Assembly: GCA_024195265.1 (NCBI GenBank)
Contig: JAJLRJ010000007.1
Span: 12,246,828-12,310,827 of the forward strand
Direction of reading: 5' to 3'
Length of the DNA: 64,000 nt
Source of the DNA: Dendrophyllia cribrosa
Taxonomy: Eukaryota; Cnidaria; Anthozoa; Scleractinia; Dendrophylliidae
In this document: positions 42,206 to 53,054 of the stretch, in pieces
Layout: every line of letters starts with the position of its first letter
Position numbering within the stretch: the stretch's first letter is position 1
Translations under genes and position numbers: made by a program
Notes under the pieces: generated by a model
What the model was told of the DNA's origin: nothing
Database searches by the model: none
The model's input: only the letters and a program-made list of their open reading frames with translations

Positions 42206-42571
42206 TTATCGCGTTCGAAGAACGCAATCCTAATTTCGTGTTGGTTGTCCTGTGGTTTATGTGCAGTAAAATTTGAGATTTTTTGGTAGACGTTCTTCCA
42301 AATGGCTGCCCATATTGTTTTCTTTCAGGGGCTCATTTCCGCCGGAAATTCAATCGAACGCGTCTCCATAATCTGTGATTACTGCTAGTTATCGCGTTCA
42401 AAGAACGCAATCCTAATGCCGCGTTGGTTGTCCTGTGGTTTATGTGCAGTAAAATTTGAGATTTTTTGGTAGACGGTCTTCCAAATGGCCGCCCCTATTG
42501 TTTTTTTTCAGGGGCTCATTTCCGCCGGAAATTCAATCGAACGCGTCTCCATAATCTGTGATTACTGCTAG
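42206..42571. repeat. 183-bp unit, two tandem copies
   Basis: ttatcgcgttc(g/a)aagaac starts each copy (42206, 42389). Each ends cataatctgtgattactgct. Copies differ at only a few bases. Confidence 0.92.
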
Positions 42572-42725
42572 TTTATATGTACAGTGTACTTTCCCCCTAC
42601 ATTTTTCTCAATTTGTTACTGTTACTGTTTGGTCATCTAAAATAAATTATTTGTACAAACAGTCTTACAAATAATATGTGGTAAATTTGCAGTGAAGGGA
42701 AGCATTGCAGACCTAAATATTGCTG

Positions 42726-43083
42726 CTTCGAAAAATACCATAATACTCTTTAATAACAATAATAATAACAATGAATTCATACCACGGTTCAATAGCACCT
42801 TACAATCGGATAAGAACTAAATAAGAATTGGATACGAATTAAAGTGCAGGTTTGGGTGGTGCTTGATGTAAGCCTGATTTTTCCAATTTTTGTTTTCAGC
42901 ACGAACTGCACGTGCTATGCTTCAACTTATTGGCAATTTGCATACGCTCACACAATGCTAAGTCCTAGCGTTCCTACATGTACTCTGAATACCATTGTGC
43001 CATTCTAACAAAGAAGACTTGAATAATTACACCCCCGTGAGGCTGAGCCTGCACATAAAAGATTATTATGGTATTTTTCGAAG
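42726..43083. mobile_element. TIR element, cttcgaaaaataccataat ends
   Basis: gcttcgaaaaataccataata at about 42726 is mirrored by tattatggtatttttcgaag ending at 43083. Non-coding interior. Confidence 0.65.
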
Positions 43084-43124
43084 TGGCCTATTGTGACAGT
43101 TGTACCACCAGTCCTTTGCCGCAG

Positions 43125-43255
43125 TGAGCTTTCAAATCTTTTTATGGTAGCCAATTTACCATATCAAGTTAGTTGACAAAACAAAATTTTCTTGTTTCAC
43201 TTACCCACCAACAGAGCACTAATGTTTATTTCAAAACTAGCGCCTTAGACCTTTA
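43125..43255 (+). mobile_element. Relic of a Penelope 3' end
   Basis: A diverged but collinear match to the tail of the 29.2-kb element: tttcaaatctttttatggtag, caatttaccatatcaa, aaattttcttgtttca, cccaccaacagagcac. Confidence 0.6.
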
Positions 43256-43921
43256 GTAGTTAATCGATAAAATTGATAATCGATAAAAATCAATAAAATT
43301 AGTTAATGATATCGGAAATGGATAAAATTCGATAAAATAATTTGTTGTGAGTAATCTGTAATTATAAATTTTTCAATTAGTTATATTGATTTAATCGATA
43401 AATATCGAATTTATCGATACTAGCTTATCTTACAATTAATTGAAACGAAATCAACAAAAGATATAAACGAGCTCCCAGTAAACACATTTATGACAACTTC
43501 CTTAACCGTTTATAAATAAAATTTACTACATCTTTTCTAAAGTTTTATAAAAAAACGTTAGTTCAATAATGATTAAAAATCAATGTAGAGAAAACGGTAA
43601 TAATGTGAATAATATTGTCATCCCGTAGATATGTTTTTAATACTACTTGAACATGAACAAAACTATAAAAGTACTTTATTGAACTTAACCGACTTTCAAA
43701 TACGTCCGTTGAACCGACTAAAGTACTAATGCGTTTAAGGTGATCATTGCGCATCACTACTGCGCATAATTTCTTGATTGAATAAGAGATTGTTTTCTCT
43801 TAAACGAGCAATGTGGCCTATCTTTTTATGGGAATGATAATAGTAACAAAATTCGTTATTTAATTTGTCTTAAGTATATAAGTAAACTTTTGGTATTATT
43901 TCTTGATTTTAAAAGCATATT
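43256..43921. other. AT-rich spacer
   Basis: Rich in cgataaaat / atcgataa short repeats (43262-43425). No gene. Confidence 0.35.
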
Positions 43922-44300
43922 CACCGAATGCAAATATGGCCGTCCAACAGTTTTTTGTTTGGACAAGTTCTCAAGAAAAGAAAAGCAATTGAATAATGAC
44001 AAAGATCAGGTCAGAATAAGTCATTGTGCGTATTTTCAAGGCCATAGTCTTATTTTAGGAGAAGTTATAGCCAATCAAATTTTGGGAAAAACATGAAAGC
44101 GAGGCTAGTGAGGCTAGAATGTCTTTTCTCATACAAATGCTTAAAATTTCAGCGAGCCATAACTTTGCAACCGTTTGACCAAAAACACTCAAACTTTGCA
44201 AGATGATACATTTAGCAGCACTTGCTTCCGTGATATCATTAATTTCGCTGAAAGCTTGGCTTAACAAAAAACTGCCTGACGGCCATATTTGCATTCGGTG
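43922..44300. mobile_element. 379-bp MITE, CACCGAATGC ends, 4-bp target duplication
   Basis: CACCGAATGCAAATATGGCC and its complement form the ends. TATT flanks both sides (43918-43921, 44301-44304). Confidence 0.78.
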
Positions 44301-44429
44301 TATTCTTTGAGTTAAAAGAGTTTAACAAAATTTATTCGTCAGGAAAAGAGGTTATCTTTATGGCCATAGAATCATGACCTTGAGATTATGCACGCAAGGA
44401 GCGTTTTGAGTCAGTGTTGCATTTGTAAA

Positions 44430-44820
44430 ATAGTCCATTTTACAGTTGTGTGCTTGGTGGCCTTGCCTTTGAGTGGAAGCGAGGCTAGAGGTGACTTTGC
44501 TCGGTAGGGTCGCAACTCTTGGAAGCCTCTATTTTCATTGGCCTTGTAAAATACAGCTGCTATTGTTTTCAGGGTTAGGGTCCATTGTTGTGTTGTTTGT
44601 CCTATTGTTATCTCTAAGGGTGACAAGCCAATGGTGTGAGACCTTCTAAGAGCTGCGACATCACCCACTTTGCTTTGATACAAACCTTTCTACCTTTCAT
44701 ATGTTAATAATGCTTTTCTCATGCTAACTAGGTAAAGCTCCAAGTTCTGTATCATAACAAGGTCAACTTCAGCCTAGCTTCCACTCAAAGGCCAGGACAC
44801 TAAGAAGTAAAATGGTCTAT
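44430..44820. mobile_element. 391-bp TIR element
   Basis: atagtccattttac ... ggcctttgagtggaagc-type arms are inverted between 44430-44495 and 44765-44820. Confidence 0.7.
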
Positions 44821-44833
44821 TATCACGTTGTCG

Positions 44834-44952
44834 GATGAAAAAGGCGAAAAGCCAAGACCGCAAGGTTGTATGGGATTGTTATACAATGGCTATTAACCCT
44901 TACCCATACTACCTTGCGGTCTTGGCTTTAAGCTTTCATCTGACAACGTTAA
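44834..44952. repeat. 119-bp hairpin element
   Basis: acgttgtcggatgaaa ... agccaagaccgcaaggt pairs with its complement ending at 44952. Confidence 0.8.
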
Positions 44953-45199
44953 TTGAAAAAGCTGTATGAAATTGTTCCTTATGGTCGACGCATTATATCC
45001 ATTACAGTTTTTAAGCATTCCATTTTAGCTATGCTTTAAACTGGAGCGTAAAGTAACGTGAACCGACGAAATAATAGAGGGATTTAGAACCGCGTTCATC
45101 TCTTCTATTTAAACCTTAAAAGCAACAATGGGTGGAGCTTTTCGACGAACTAACAATCTTAGTAATTTATTAGTAAGCTCCAACTACGTAATCCTTCAC

Positions 45200-45645
45200 A
45201 AAATAACCAACCTTGCGGTTCTTTTCAATGTTACAGCAACTGTTTGACATGCAACTACATAACGGACGGACTTATCAATTATACATTTAAATTTCATTCT
45301 ACCGGTGACACAAGACTGCAACTCCAAAAACGTCATTTACATGGTACAATGCAATCGTTGTCACAAACAATACATAGGAGAAACCAAACGACGACTTAAA
45401 GACCGCTTCAACGAACATCGTAGATCAGTTGACAAACAAACCAACATCCTAAACCTACTGCAGTCTCAGAACATTTTCTTTCTAACGACCATACCGCTTC
45501 TGATATGCAACTAATTCCTCTTGAACTCGTTAAAACTAATCGTGACGGTGTACGTAAAGCAAGAGAAGCATATCTAATTGAAAGAGGTCAGACACTAGAA
45601 CCTTTAGGTTTAAATAGAAGAGATGAAATATTACATCTCTTCTAA
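45200..45645 (+). pseudogene. Second Penelope-family fragment: GIY-YIG domain, frameshifted
   Basis: Three frames carry successive parts: a Cys-rich lead-in (CLTCNYITDGLINYTFKF), then NVIYMVQCNRCHKQYIGETK with RLKDRFNEHRRS (GIY-YIG core), then after a frame change near 45460 a C-terminal tail ending in LNRRDEILHLF. The sequence is distinct from the 24-29 kb family. At 45848-45875 cctgaagaagaaaggctg suggests a diverged 3' end. Confidence 0.75.
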
Positions 45646-46038
45646 GTTTCCATTACTTATATTTACTGTGGTGTCATGTTGCATGTTTTTCTTATTTCTA
45701 TTGCTTTGTTATTTTACACGGTTATTTACATTTACTTTGTCACTATAGTTTATGTTGTTATACATGTAGTATCATATTTTATCACCCGCCCCCTTTCAAA
45801 TTTAAAATTGTAACGTTTTTTTTTTGCCTTATTATCTGTAAGACCCTGAAGAAGAAAGGCTGTGCTTTTCAAAATATTGGATATTTTACAAATATAGTCG
45901 TTTCCGTACCGTTTATCAGCCTTGCTTTTTTATCAAATCGTTTCATTATTTTATAGCTGATTAGATCCTTTACCACAGGATCCGGTGCTTCTATTTCGAT
46001 ACGGTGGTCCGTTGCAAATTACAGTTACTTGTACTTTA

Positions 46039-46216
46039 TACTTCGACTCCTCTCAGTTCATGATTCCTGTTCCAAGATTACAGATTTCATCAGGATGTCC
46101 CACAATTCATTTTGGCTTTGCTGCTCCGATGGAATCTATAATGGCGAGCGTTTGCTTGACTGTATTTCGTTGATGAAGTCGTTGTTGCTTTTATTTTGAG
46201 GATTGTGTCTCCAAAG
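46039..46216 (+). other. Probable non-coding first exon / promoter of the second zinc-finger gene
   Basis: Collinear with 36302-36494. Donor CAAAG|GTAAGATATC. Confidence 0.5.
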
Positions 46217-46734
46217 GTAAGATATCTTTTCTAAAATAGCTATTAAATAAAGTAGCATAGACAGCAAGTTTCAACGGAATAAATAGCTATGTAGTCCAGT
46301 CTTGAATCAGGCAAAATCACAGAAATCAGCAGCTGTCTTTTTCAATCCAGTGAATCAAATTTCAGGTCTTGATTTATTACCTTCTTGGCGGGATTGCGGA
46401 TTTGTACGTTCTTTCGAGGTCAGGGCTTAAAGTTTATTTTTGGCTTTGATTTCATAGTTCATAGTTCTTACTGAGACTTAGAAATGCATGGATGTTGAGG
46501 TACATGTAGCAGGGTTTTTATTATCACACTGCATGAAATTTATCACAGAATTAGACAATAAAACTATGTTCACGGCGCTATATATCATCACTATTATTAA
46601 TAATCAACAAAAATAAATACATTTTTCACCAACCCCGATAACTCAAACCCCCGCTAACTCGAACGGTTTTAGTTTCCCTTCAGAGTTCGAGTTAGCAGGA
46701 TTCCACACCACTGTATATATCTATTTAGTTAGAA
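46217..46734. other. Start of intron of zinc-finger gene 2
   Basis: Shares short blocks with 36970-37030 (gcgagtttcaacggta-like, tggtccaatcttgaatc-like). A pogo/Tigger-like half end (gctaactcgaac / gttcgagttagc) lies at 46652-46695. Confidence 0.4.
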
Positions 46735-47605
46735 GTTGGGCGGGGGAGGAGGTGTTGGTTACAGTTCATGCAACTGATGCAACTAGTCAAGGCCTCTCCT
46801 CATTAAAATCATTTTTTAATGGAGACGTCGAGAGGGGGGTGTTCTAGTTATCCCCACCCAGCCACCCCTGTTGTTCGCCGTGGGTTTAATCACGTGATGG
46901 TCATCCATCTATGGCTCTTGGATTTTTGTCGACAAGATTCACATTCACGGTAAGTTTCTAGACTGTTAACAACCCAATATTTTTCCGTCTGGTGGAGGTC
47001 GACCGCCGCCATCTTGGTTTCTTATGGCGAGCAAAACCTGGGGAGAGTACAAAATGCCCCTGGGGCAACACCCAGAAACTCAGATGGCGGCGATCAGGGG
47101 CGATTGACCTCTTCAACCAGACAGAGAAATATCGGGCTATGAATAGTCTTGAAACTGTTACTGTGAATGTGAATCTTGTCAACCAAAATCCAAGGCTTGG
47201 TTAAGGTGGTCCTCCCAGTTAAAAATAAGATGTCTAGCTAGCAATGTTCACTTTTTTGAACATGTCAAAATTGAAATCTGAAAAATAAGTGAACTTTTTT
47301 TAACTTAGAGTACAAAACTATTAATCAGGATGGTGGAATTTTCCCGTAAAATTGTTTTTAAAAAAAAATTTTTTTCGAGTGGAAGACCACCTTAAGCTCG
47401 TCTCAGGATCACAGAGTCATAGATGGATGACCGTCACATGATTAAACTCATGGCAAACAACTGGCAGGGGTGGCTTCATGGAGATAGCTAGAACACCCCC
47501 TTCCCAATGTCCCCATTTAAAAGATTTTTAAGAGGTACATGTAAGCCTTCACTCGTTGTGGTCAGTTGCAAAAAACTGTATTCAACACCCCCTCCCCGCC
47601 CAACT
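46735..47605. mobile_element. Foldback element with long arms and a nested insertion
   Basis: gaagttgggcgggggagga at the left and its complement at the right bound arms that stay recognisable for about 450 bp (gatggtcatccatctatgg / ccatagatggatgaccgtca-like). A 194-bp element lies at 47203-47396. Confidence 0.75.
47203..47396. mobile_element. 194-bp MITE with TTAA flanks, nested
   Basis: TTAA-GGTGGTCCTCC at the left and GGAAGACCACC-TTAA at the right. Typical of piggyBac/Kolobok target use. Confidence 0.75.
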
Positions 47606-48030
47606 TCCAACAAAATAATTTTTTCATATTCGGAGATGATACCAGTTAATTTTAATATTTAATTTATTTATTTCTCTTCTTTCGGTTATTTATTTTTTAT
47701 TTAGTTATTTATTATTTTTGTTTTTTTTTTAAGGGGAGGGGGGGGGGGGTTACTCCCATATATGAGCAGTAGTCATGAAGGCAAAGACGGGACTCTAATC
47801 AATTTTTCAGTCTGCGTTAGCTGCATGTCATGGCCCTTGCCTTTTACGAATACAATGTACATCAGTCAACCTCATGATGACCTTACATTTAATATTTGGA
47901 AACCTACTTATGTCAGGCTTCCGAATCAAGAAAAAGATAATCAAATCAGTCTTGCTTTAGCTCCATGTCATGCCCTTTGCTTTTTGCGAACACTGTTTAT
48001 AATATATCAATCAAACCTTATTAACCCTAG
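47606..48030. other. Repeat relic with internal near-duplication
   Basis: T-rich tract, then a G10 run, then tactcccatatatgagc (also seen at 38190). Two half-copies share catgtcatg.ccttgcttttt.cgaa. No gene. Confidence 0.4.
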
Positions 48031-48420
48031 ATGTGTCAGCCTATGTGGAGGGGGTACCCTACAAATGCCAGTGCATTTTTGGCATTTAAAGGTGTTCCTA
48101 CTAAAATAAGCTTAGTCGAAGTAGATTTCTCTAAAGAACTTATACCACTTACGAGATACTCCAGAAATACTCACACTAAATCCTATGGAATACCTAATAA
48201 GAAGAAAACATACCTTCAGTACAACTTCCTATCTAGAACTATAAAACAATGGAACAATTTGCCTGCCATGTTGGCTACAGCTCCTAATATTCACTCTTTT
48301 AAGAGTGGGGTTTGTCAGCTGACGCATTAAGAACTTTAAGAACTTGACCGCGACCAGAGCACATAAGCCTCGAAGAGAGGGACTGCTCTCATTTTGGTAA
48401 ATGTAAATGTAAATGAAAAG
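48031..48420 (+). pseudogene. 3' end of a CR1/L2-like LINE
   Basis: The frame reads PLTRYSRNTHTKSYGIPNKK, then YLQYNFLSRTIKQWNNLPA and SFKSGV, the conserved extreme C-terminus of CR1/L2/Jockey-group ORF2. It is followed by a short (tgtaaa)n tail at 48396-48413, as these LINEs often have. 5'-truncated. Confidence 0.75.
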
Positions 48421-49087
48421 CAACCAAAGGTCCAATTCAAACAAACTAACCACCATTTTAATCCTCAAAGACAGATCTTTCAATTAAAAATTATACAAAT
48501 GGTTCGAAATGGTATTGATACTGTTGCCATGGTAACCAAAGTAAACGATTCACCAAAAATTTAATTTCGAAAAATTACATCCAAACTTGAGGGTGTAACT
48601 TCTATCATAAATTGGTGAAATAATTCTCAAAAAGGCTATCAATCCAAAGTCTGTCTATCAGATAACAATTTATGTACTTGATAGCCTACAGCAAAAAATT
48701 TAAAAGGATCAGCAGTCCAATAGTTTATTCACATGCATCATTAATGAGTTTCTGAGGAAATCATCAATTCTCAAAATGGCTCATATGAAGAATGATATAC
48801 TCGCAAGTATATGTTTACAATCTTGAGGAGAATTTCCTGAGTCAGAAACAAAAAGAAATAAACAAGGGGTGATGAGGCATGTTTTTTATGCCAGAATTTC
48901 ATTCAGTGAAGGAAATGTTATTGAAAGCATGTGGTTCGGGTGGGTAGATACGCCTCCAAACACTAGCAACGTTTTGGCTAGATGAATCTCAATCACTCAA
49001 TTCACTGTCTTCTTCAGAAACCTCATCTGCAGAATCCTCATCTTCACTGTTGCTTCTTTTTGATGGTGAATAGACATCACTACTTGC
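48421..49087. other. Spacer, no gene seen
   Basis: AT-rich, no ORF or repeat worth naming. Confidence 0.3.
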
Positions 49088-49241
49088 AGCTACCTGTACG
49101 CACGTACGCACATGCGTACCTGAAAAAGTCGAAGAAAAAAAAAAGAAAGAAAGATTTGGGACTCAAGGGTGGGGGGAGGAGGTAGGGGGAGTGTTTGAAA
49201 ACAGTGATTGTGCGTACCTCTGAAAAAGACCTGGCTACGCC
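49088..49241. mobile_element. GGGGCGTAGC-type element, copy 2 (uninterrupted, left end lost)
   Basis: Matches 9301-9586 without the palindromic MITE: gctacctgtacgcacgtacg ... ggctacgcccc. Confidence 0.75.
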
Positions 49242-50249
49242 CCTGTCCAATCAAACCGTTGTTAGAAAACTAGGCCGATTTAATGGCACATCCAGAAGTG
49301 ACTATGCATGGGCTGATCTGATCGGCCTCTGGCCCATCTACTGTAGGGTAAAGTTACTTATTTGGGGACCTACCTGTGTTCTTCTGAATCAAGAAATATA
49401 ATATGCTCAAAAGTAATATTGAAAGGCTGGTTAGACCTATTCACTAATATTTTACTTTCTCATTGTGTGTGAAGATGAACATATCCATTGTTAGTATATA
49501 CTATAAAATTAGTGGGCAGCATTTGTTGGCACGCTCTGATTGGCAACTCTGGATAGCAAGTGCTATTCACCTCCAAGCAATTTGCACACAAAAATTGTAA
49601 TCGTTAACAGGAATAAATGAGTCATCATTTTCGTGCTATATTATCTCACTAAAACAACTATTCACCTCAGTGTCGGTGGCCAGTGGTGGATATTGTTAAT
49701 TATGATGAAAATAAAATACTATTACAGAACCACCGAAATATAAGTTGACAGTCTCGACTTGATCCTAGAAACTTCATACTTTTGTCTTGAAATTCAAGCG
49801 ACTTGAGCATCGAATTCAGAACTGACTGATAACTGAAAAAATGATATTGCATACTATGAGTTGGATAAAAATAGCTTTGATCAGAAAGAAAACACAACAA
49901 TAGAGACTGAGCTCCATGTTGACCACCAACTTTCAGACACTTTATTATTTGAGTGTGACGCCATTTTACCTTGTAAGGGAAAGAGAACATGCAAAATATC
50001 CAAGTGTATTACACCGCAGATTGCCATATTACACCTTAGCATCCCAGTTTCAAGACACAAGCTATTATAAATACAAGAATTTCAGTCAAATAATAAATCC
50101 CTTTTTTGATGGTTTAACAGATAACATGTGCGGACATTTTACTCATTGCTCACTTTTTTTTCACCCCTGCAGGGCTGGAAAAAAAAACATGTACTATACA
50201 ACTCGTAAAATATCCGCGTATTTTCTGTTGAACCATCGAAAAGGGTGTA
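49242..50249. other. Intron sequence of zinc-finger gene 2
   Basis: Blocks near 49470, 49710 and 49915 (gaccaccaactttcagacac) are collinear with 37250-37330 and 39400-39420 in the first gene. Confidence 0.45.
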
Positions 50250-50508
50250 CCGTATTTTCTCAATTAAACGCCCCGGCGTTTATTTCAAACTCGGCCTAGT
50301 GGACCCGGCGTTTCTTTGAATCAGCAGTTTTTTCTTGCCCACCAATTTTTAAGAAAGGGTTATTATTCGTTTTTCTTGGTAGCCGTGTACCTTGCCCTTA
50401 AATCTTAAGTTTATTATACCACAAATAAACGTTTGAGGGGCTTACTTACAACTTCCTCTTTTATACCCAACGTTTATTCGGGGCCGGCCTTTTATCGAGA
50501 AAATACGG
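50250..50508. mobile_element. 259-bp MITE, CCGTATTTTC termini, TA target, copy 2
   Basis: About 90% like 35028-35288 by eye. TA on both sides. Confidence 0.88.
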
Positions 50509-50831
50509 TATGACGTATTGTATTACTTATTAATGAGTTATTAAACAAAAGCGAATGAACACCAAGTTTAAAGTAGGGGACAAGGAGGCAGAGCAAAGAA
50601 GTAGGGAGGCAGGAAAAAATTGCAACACTGCATATAATCTTGCTACAGACAAAAAAGGGGGGAACCAGGGGTAGCGGTAAGTTTAGACCCCTTGAATCTC
50701 TCTACTTTAAACTGTCTCACGTGTTTCAATAGTGTTACTCAAAATAATGTGCGACCTAATAATTACAATTATTGTAACTTTTTTCTATCTAGGAATAGAA
50801 GGGGAAAAGTGTTTGTTACCTTGCTGAATAC

Positions 50832-51803
50832 ATGTCTTCACAAAATCGGAAAAACAAGCGAGAAGCAACAAACAGTGCAACAAAAGGTTACAAACACAAC
50901 CCAGAAGAGAAACCTTACAATTGCAAGGATCACGAGCAAATTCACACAGGAGAAAAACCTTTTTATTGCACGCATTGTGATAAATGCTTTCGTTATCAAT
51001 CAGCTTGTAAAAGACACCAGCGAATTCACACAGGACAAAAACCTTATCAATGCAAGTATTGTGATAAATGCTTTCGTTTTGTATCAGATTGCAAGACACA
51101 CCAGCGAATTCACACAGGAGCAAAACCTTATCAGTGCAAGTATTGTGATAAGCAGTTTAGCCAGTCATCAAATTGCAAGACACACGAACGAATTCACACA
51201 GGAGAAAAACCTTACAAGTGCAAGTTTTGTGATAAGTGCTTTACCCAGCCATCAAATTGCCAGAACCACCAACGAATTCACAAAGGAGAAAAACCTTACA
51301 AGTGCAAGTATTGTGAAAAGCGATTTACCCAGCCATCAAATTGCCAGAACCACCAACGAATTCACAAAGGAGAAAAACCTTACAAGTGCAAGTATTGTGA
51401 AAAGTGCTTTACCCAGCTATCCAATTGCCAGAACCACCAACGAATTCACAAAGGAGAAAAACCTTACAAGTGCAAGTATTGTGAAAAGCGTTTTACTCAG
51501 CCATCCAATTGCCAGAACCACCAACAAATTCACAGAGGAGAAAAACCTTATCAGTGCAAGCATTGTGATGAGTGCTTTAGTCGTTTGTTAGCTTGGAAGA
51601 GACACAAAAAACTTCACATGGGAGTGAACCCACATATTGAGGACGAAACCGCTCACTCAGGAGAGACTGAGCCTCAACTGTTATCTTCCACTGCTGAACA
51701 CACTGCAAACCAGTTGAACATATTCAGCTGTTGGATTTGTCAAGAGGAATTAAGTAATCAGGAGCTTCTTATGGAACACTATGATAATCACATGATACAG
51801 TAG
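50832..51803 (+). CDS. C2H2 zinc-finger protein, 323 aa (paralogue 2)
   Basis: The acceptor tttctatctag (exon starts 50793) precedes ATG 50832. After a basic N-terminus comes a collapsed finger (YNCK joined directly to DHEQIH), a finger missing its middle, then eight complete C2H2 fingers. Fingers 4-7 (51193-51530) are near-identical 84-bp tandem copies, each with helix QxSNCQNH, so four successive fingers should contact DNA with the same residues (Q, S, N, N). Cys again replaces the usual helix Leu. The spacer and CWIC..HYDNH C-terminus match paralogue 1 almost residue for residue. The pair arose by tandem duplication of about 10 kb, and fingers then expanded in this copy. Probable DNA-binding regulator. 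Confidence 0.9.
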   Translation: MSSQNRKNKREATNSATKGYKHNPEEKPYNCKDHEQIHTGEKPFYCTHCDKCFRYQSACKRHQRIHTGQKPYQCKYCDKCFRFVSDCKTHQRIHTGAKPYQCKYCDKQFSQSSNCKTHERIHTGEKPYKCKFCDKCFTQPSNCQNHQRIHKGEKPYKCKYCEKRFTQPSNCQNHQRIHKGEKPYKCKYCEKCFTQLSNCQNHQRIHKGEKPYKCKYCEKRFTQPSNCQNHQQIHRGEKPYQCKHCDECFSRLLAWKRHKKLHMGVNPHIEDETAHSGETEPQLLSSTAEHTANQLNIFSCWICQEELSNQELLMEHYDNHMIQ

Positions 51804-51899
51804 TGACACTGGCCTTCTGGAGTAACCTCACAATGGAGCGTGTTTAAACTAACAGGATCATCTGTTGTAGCAGTTTAGGACGATATTACAATAAGATTT

Positions 51900-52380
51900 T
51901 TTCTCGGGTGAACAGTGCAAAAGCTGGCTGAATATGGGGTTGATCAAAATGCCCTGAAATGGTTTTGAGTCTTATCAAAGTAATTGTACGCAAAATTGCA
52001 ATATAAATAACCACCTGTCAAATTAATGCAAGTATTTTTAACTGTGGAGTACTGCAAGGGTCATTTATTGGTCCACTACTCTTTTCAATTTATATACATT
52101 ACTTACCAAATTGCCCTAGCCTAGGCTGCTCTAGAATGTACATGTATGCTGACGACACTAATGTTACAGTCAACAGTGAATTAAAACACATTGATCTATT
52201 GCTCGAAGCTATTTTTATTGCAAACACTGTGTTTATGATCATCAGCTTATGTCAGAAATTACATAGATGTAGCTGGTGTCTAAAATAAATCAAATTACGT
52301 ATAGTAAGTCTCTCGGACTTTACATAGATGAAAACCTTTCTTGGAAGGAACACATACAAGTAATGCATCAGTCAATTCCA
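51900..52380 (+). pseudogene. LINE reverse-transcriptase relic
   Basis: The frame from about 52018 reads NCGVLQGSFIGPLLFSIYIH, then MYADDTNVT, the catalytic YADD block, then SLGLYIDENLSWKEHI after a gap, in the order of CR1/Jockey-group RT. Both flanks contain stops. Confidence 0.8.
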
Positions 52381-53054
52381 GAAGTGCCCATCCCCCCCCC
52401 TCCCCCCTGGGCTAACCTCTGGGCGGGCATTAGCATTTTTTTTTAAAAGTTTGGCAAATTCCCTGGGGTGGGGACACTTAAGCTGTTCAAATTCCCCTGG
52501 GGTGGGTGCAAAAAAATAGGGCAAAGGCCCCACCCCCGGGATCGTCCCCTACCAAAAGTACCACTTTTGAGTCTTTTTTTTTTCTAGTTCTGCCTTTTCA
52601 CTGTTTCAATGCCGCCAAGCGATTGCAATACCCCACAGACAACACTACACTATAGTTGATATTGGATTTTATTATTGCTATGTATTCTGTTTTCAAACGT
52701 TTGCTACTTTGTTTAATAAATATTATGTTGTAAAGTCATTTGTTCTGAAAATCTTTAATAAGTATTAAAAGGCCAAACATTAACAAAGCGAAAGCCTTGT
52801 CATGGACAATTTCATCCACATAAATGTTCAAACAACAGCAACATCAACAACGGTAAAATAAGCACAAATATCGTAATAAACTAAGCACTGCTACCGAATA
52901 ACTAATGTGTGATTTTAGTTATTTAATAACTCCATGCTGAGGCTTTTATAGGCGTGCCCTAAAAAAAAAACAATCTAGTTTTATAAGACATGATATCAAA
53001 ACGAAACCTGGCTTTAATAACCACTTAAAAGACGCTTTTAAACTGGGAGCAATA
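52381..53054. other. Repeat relic and AT-rich spacer
   Basis: A segment near 52388-52560 has C9/C-rich and complementary ggggtggg blocks (wcaaattcccctggggtggg-type). No gene after it. Confidence 0.4.
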
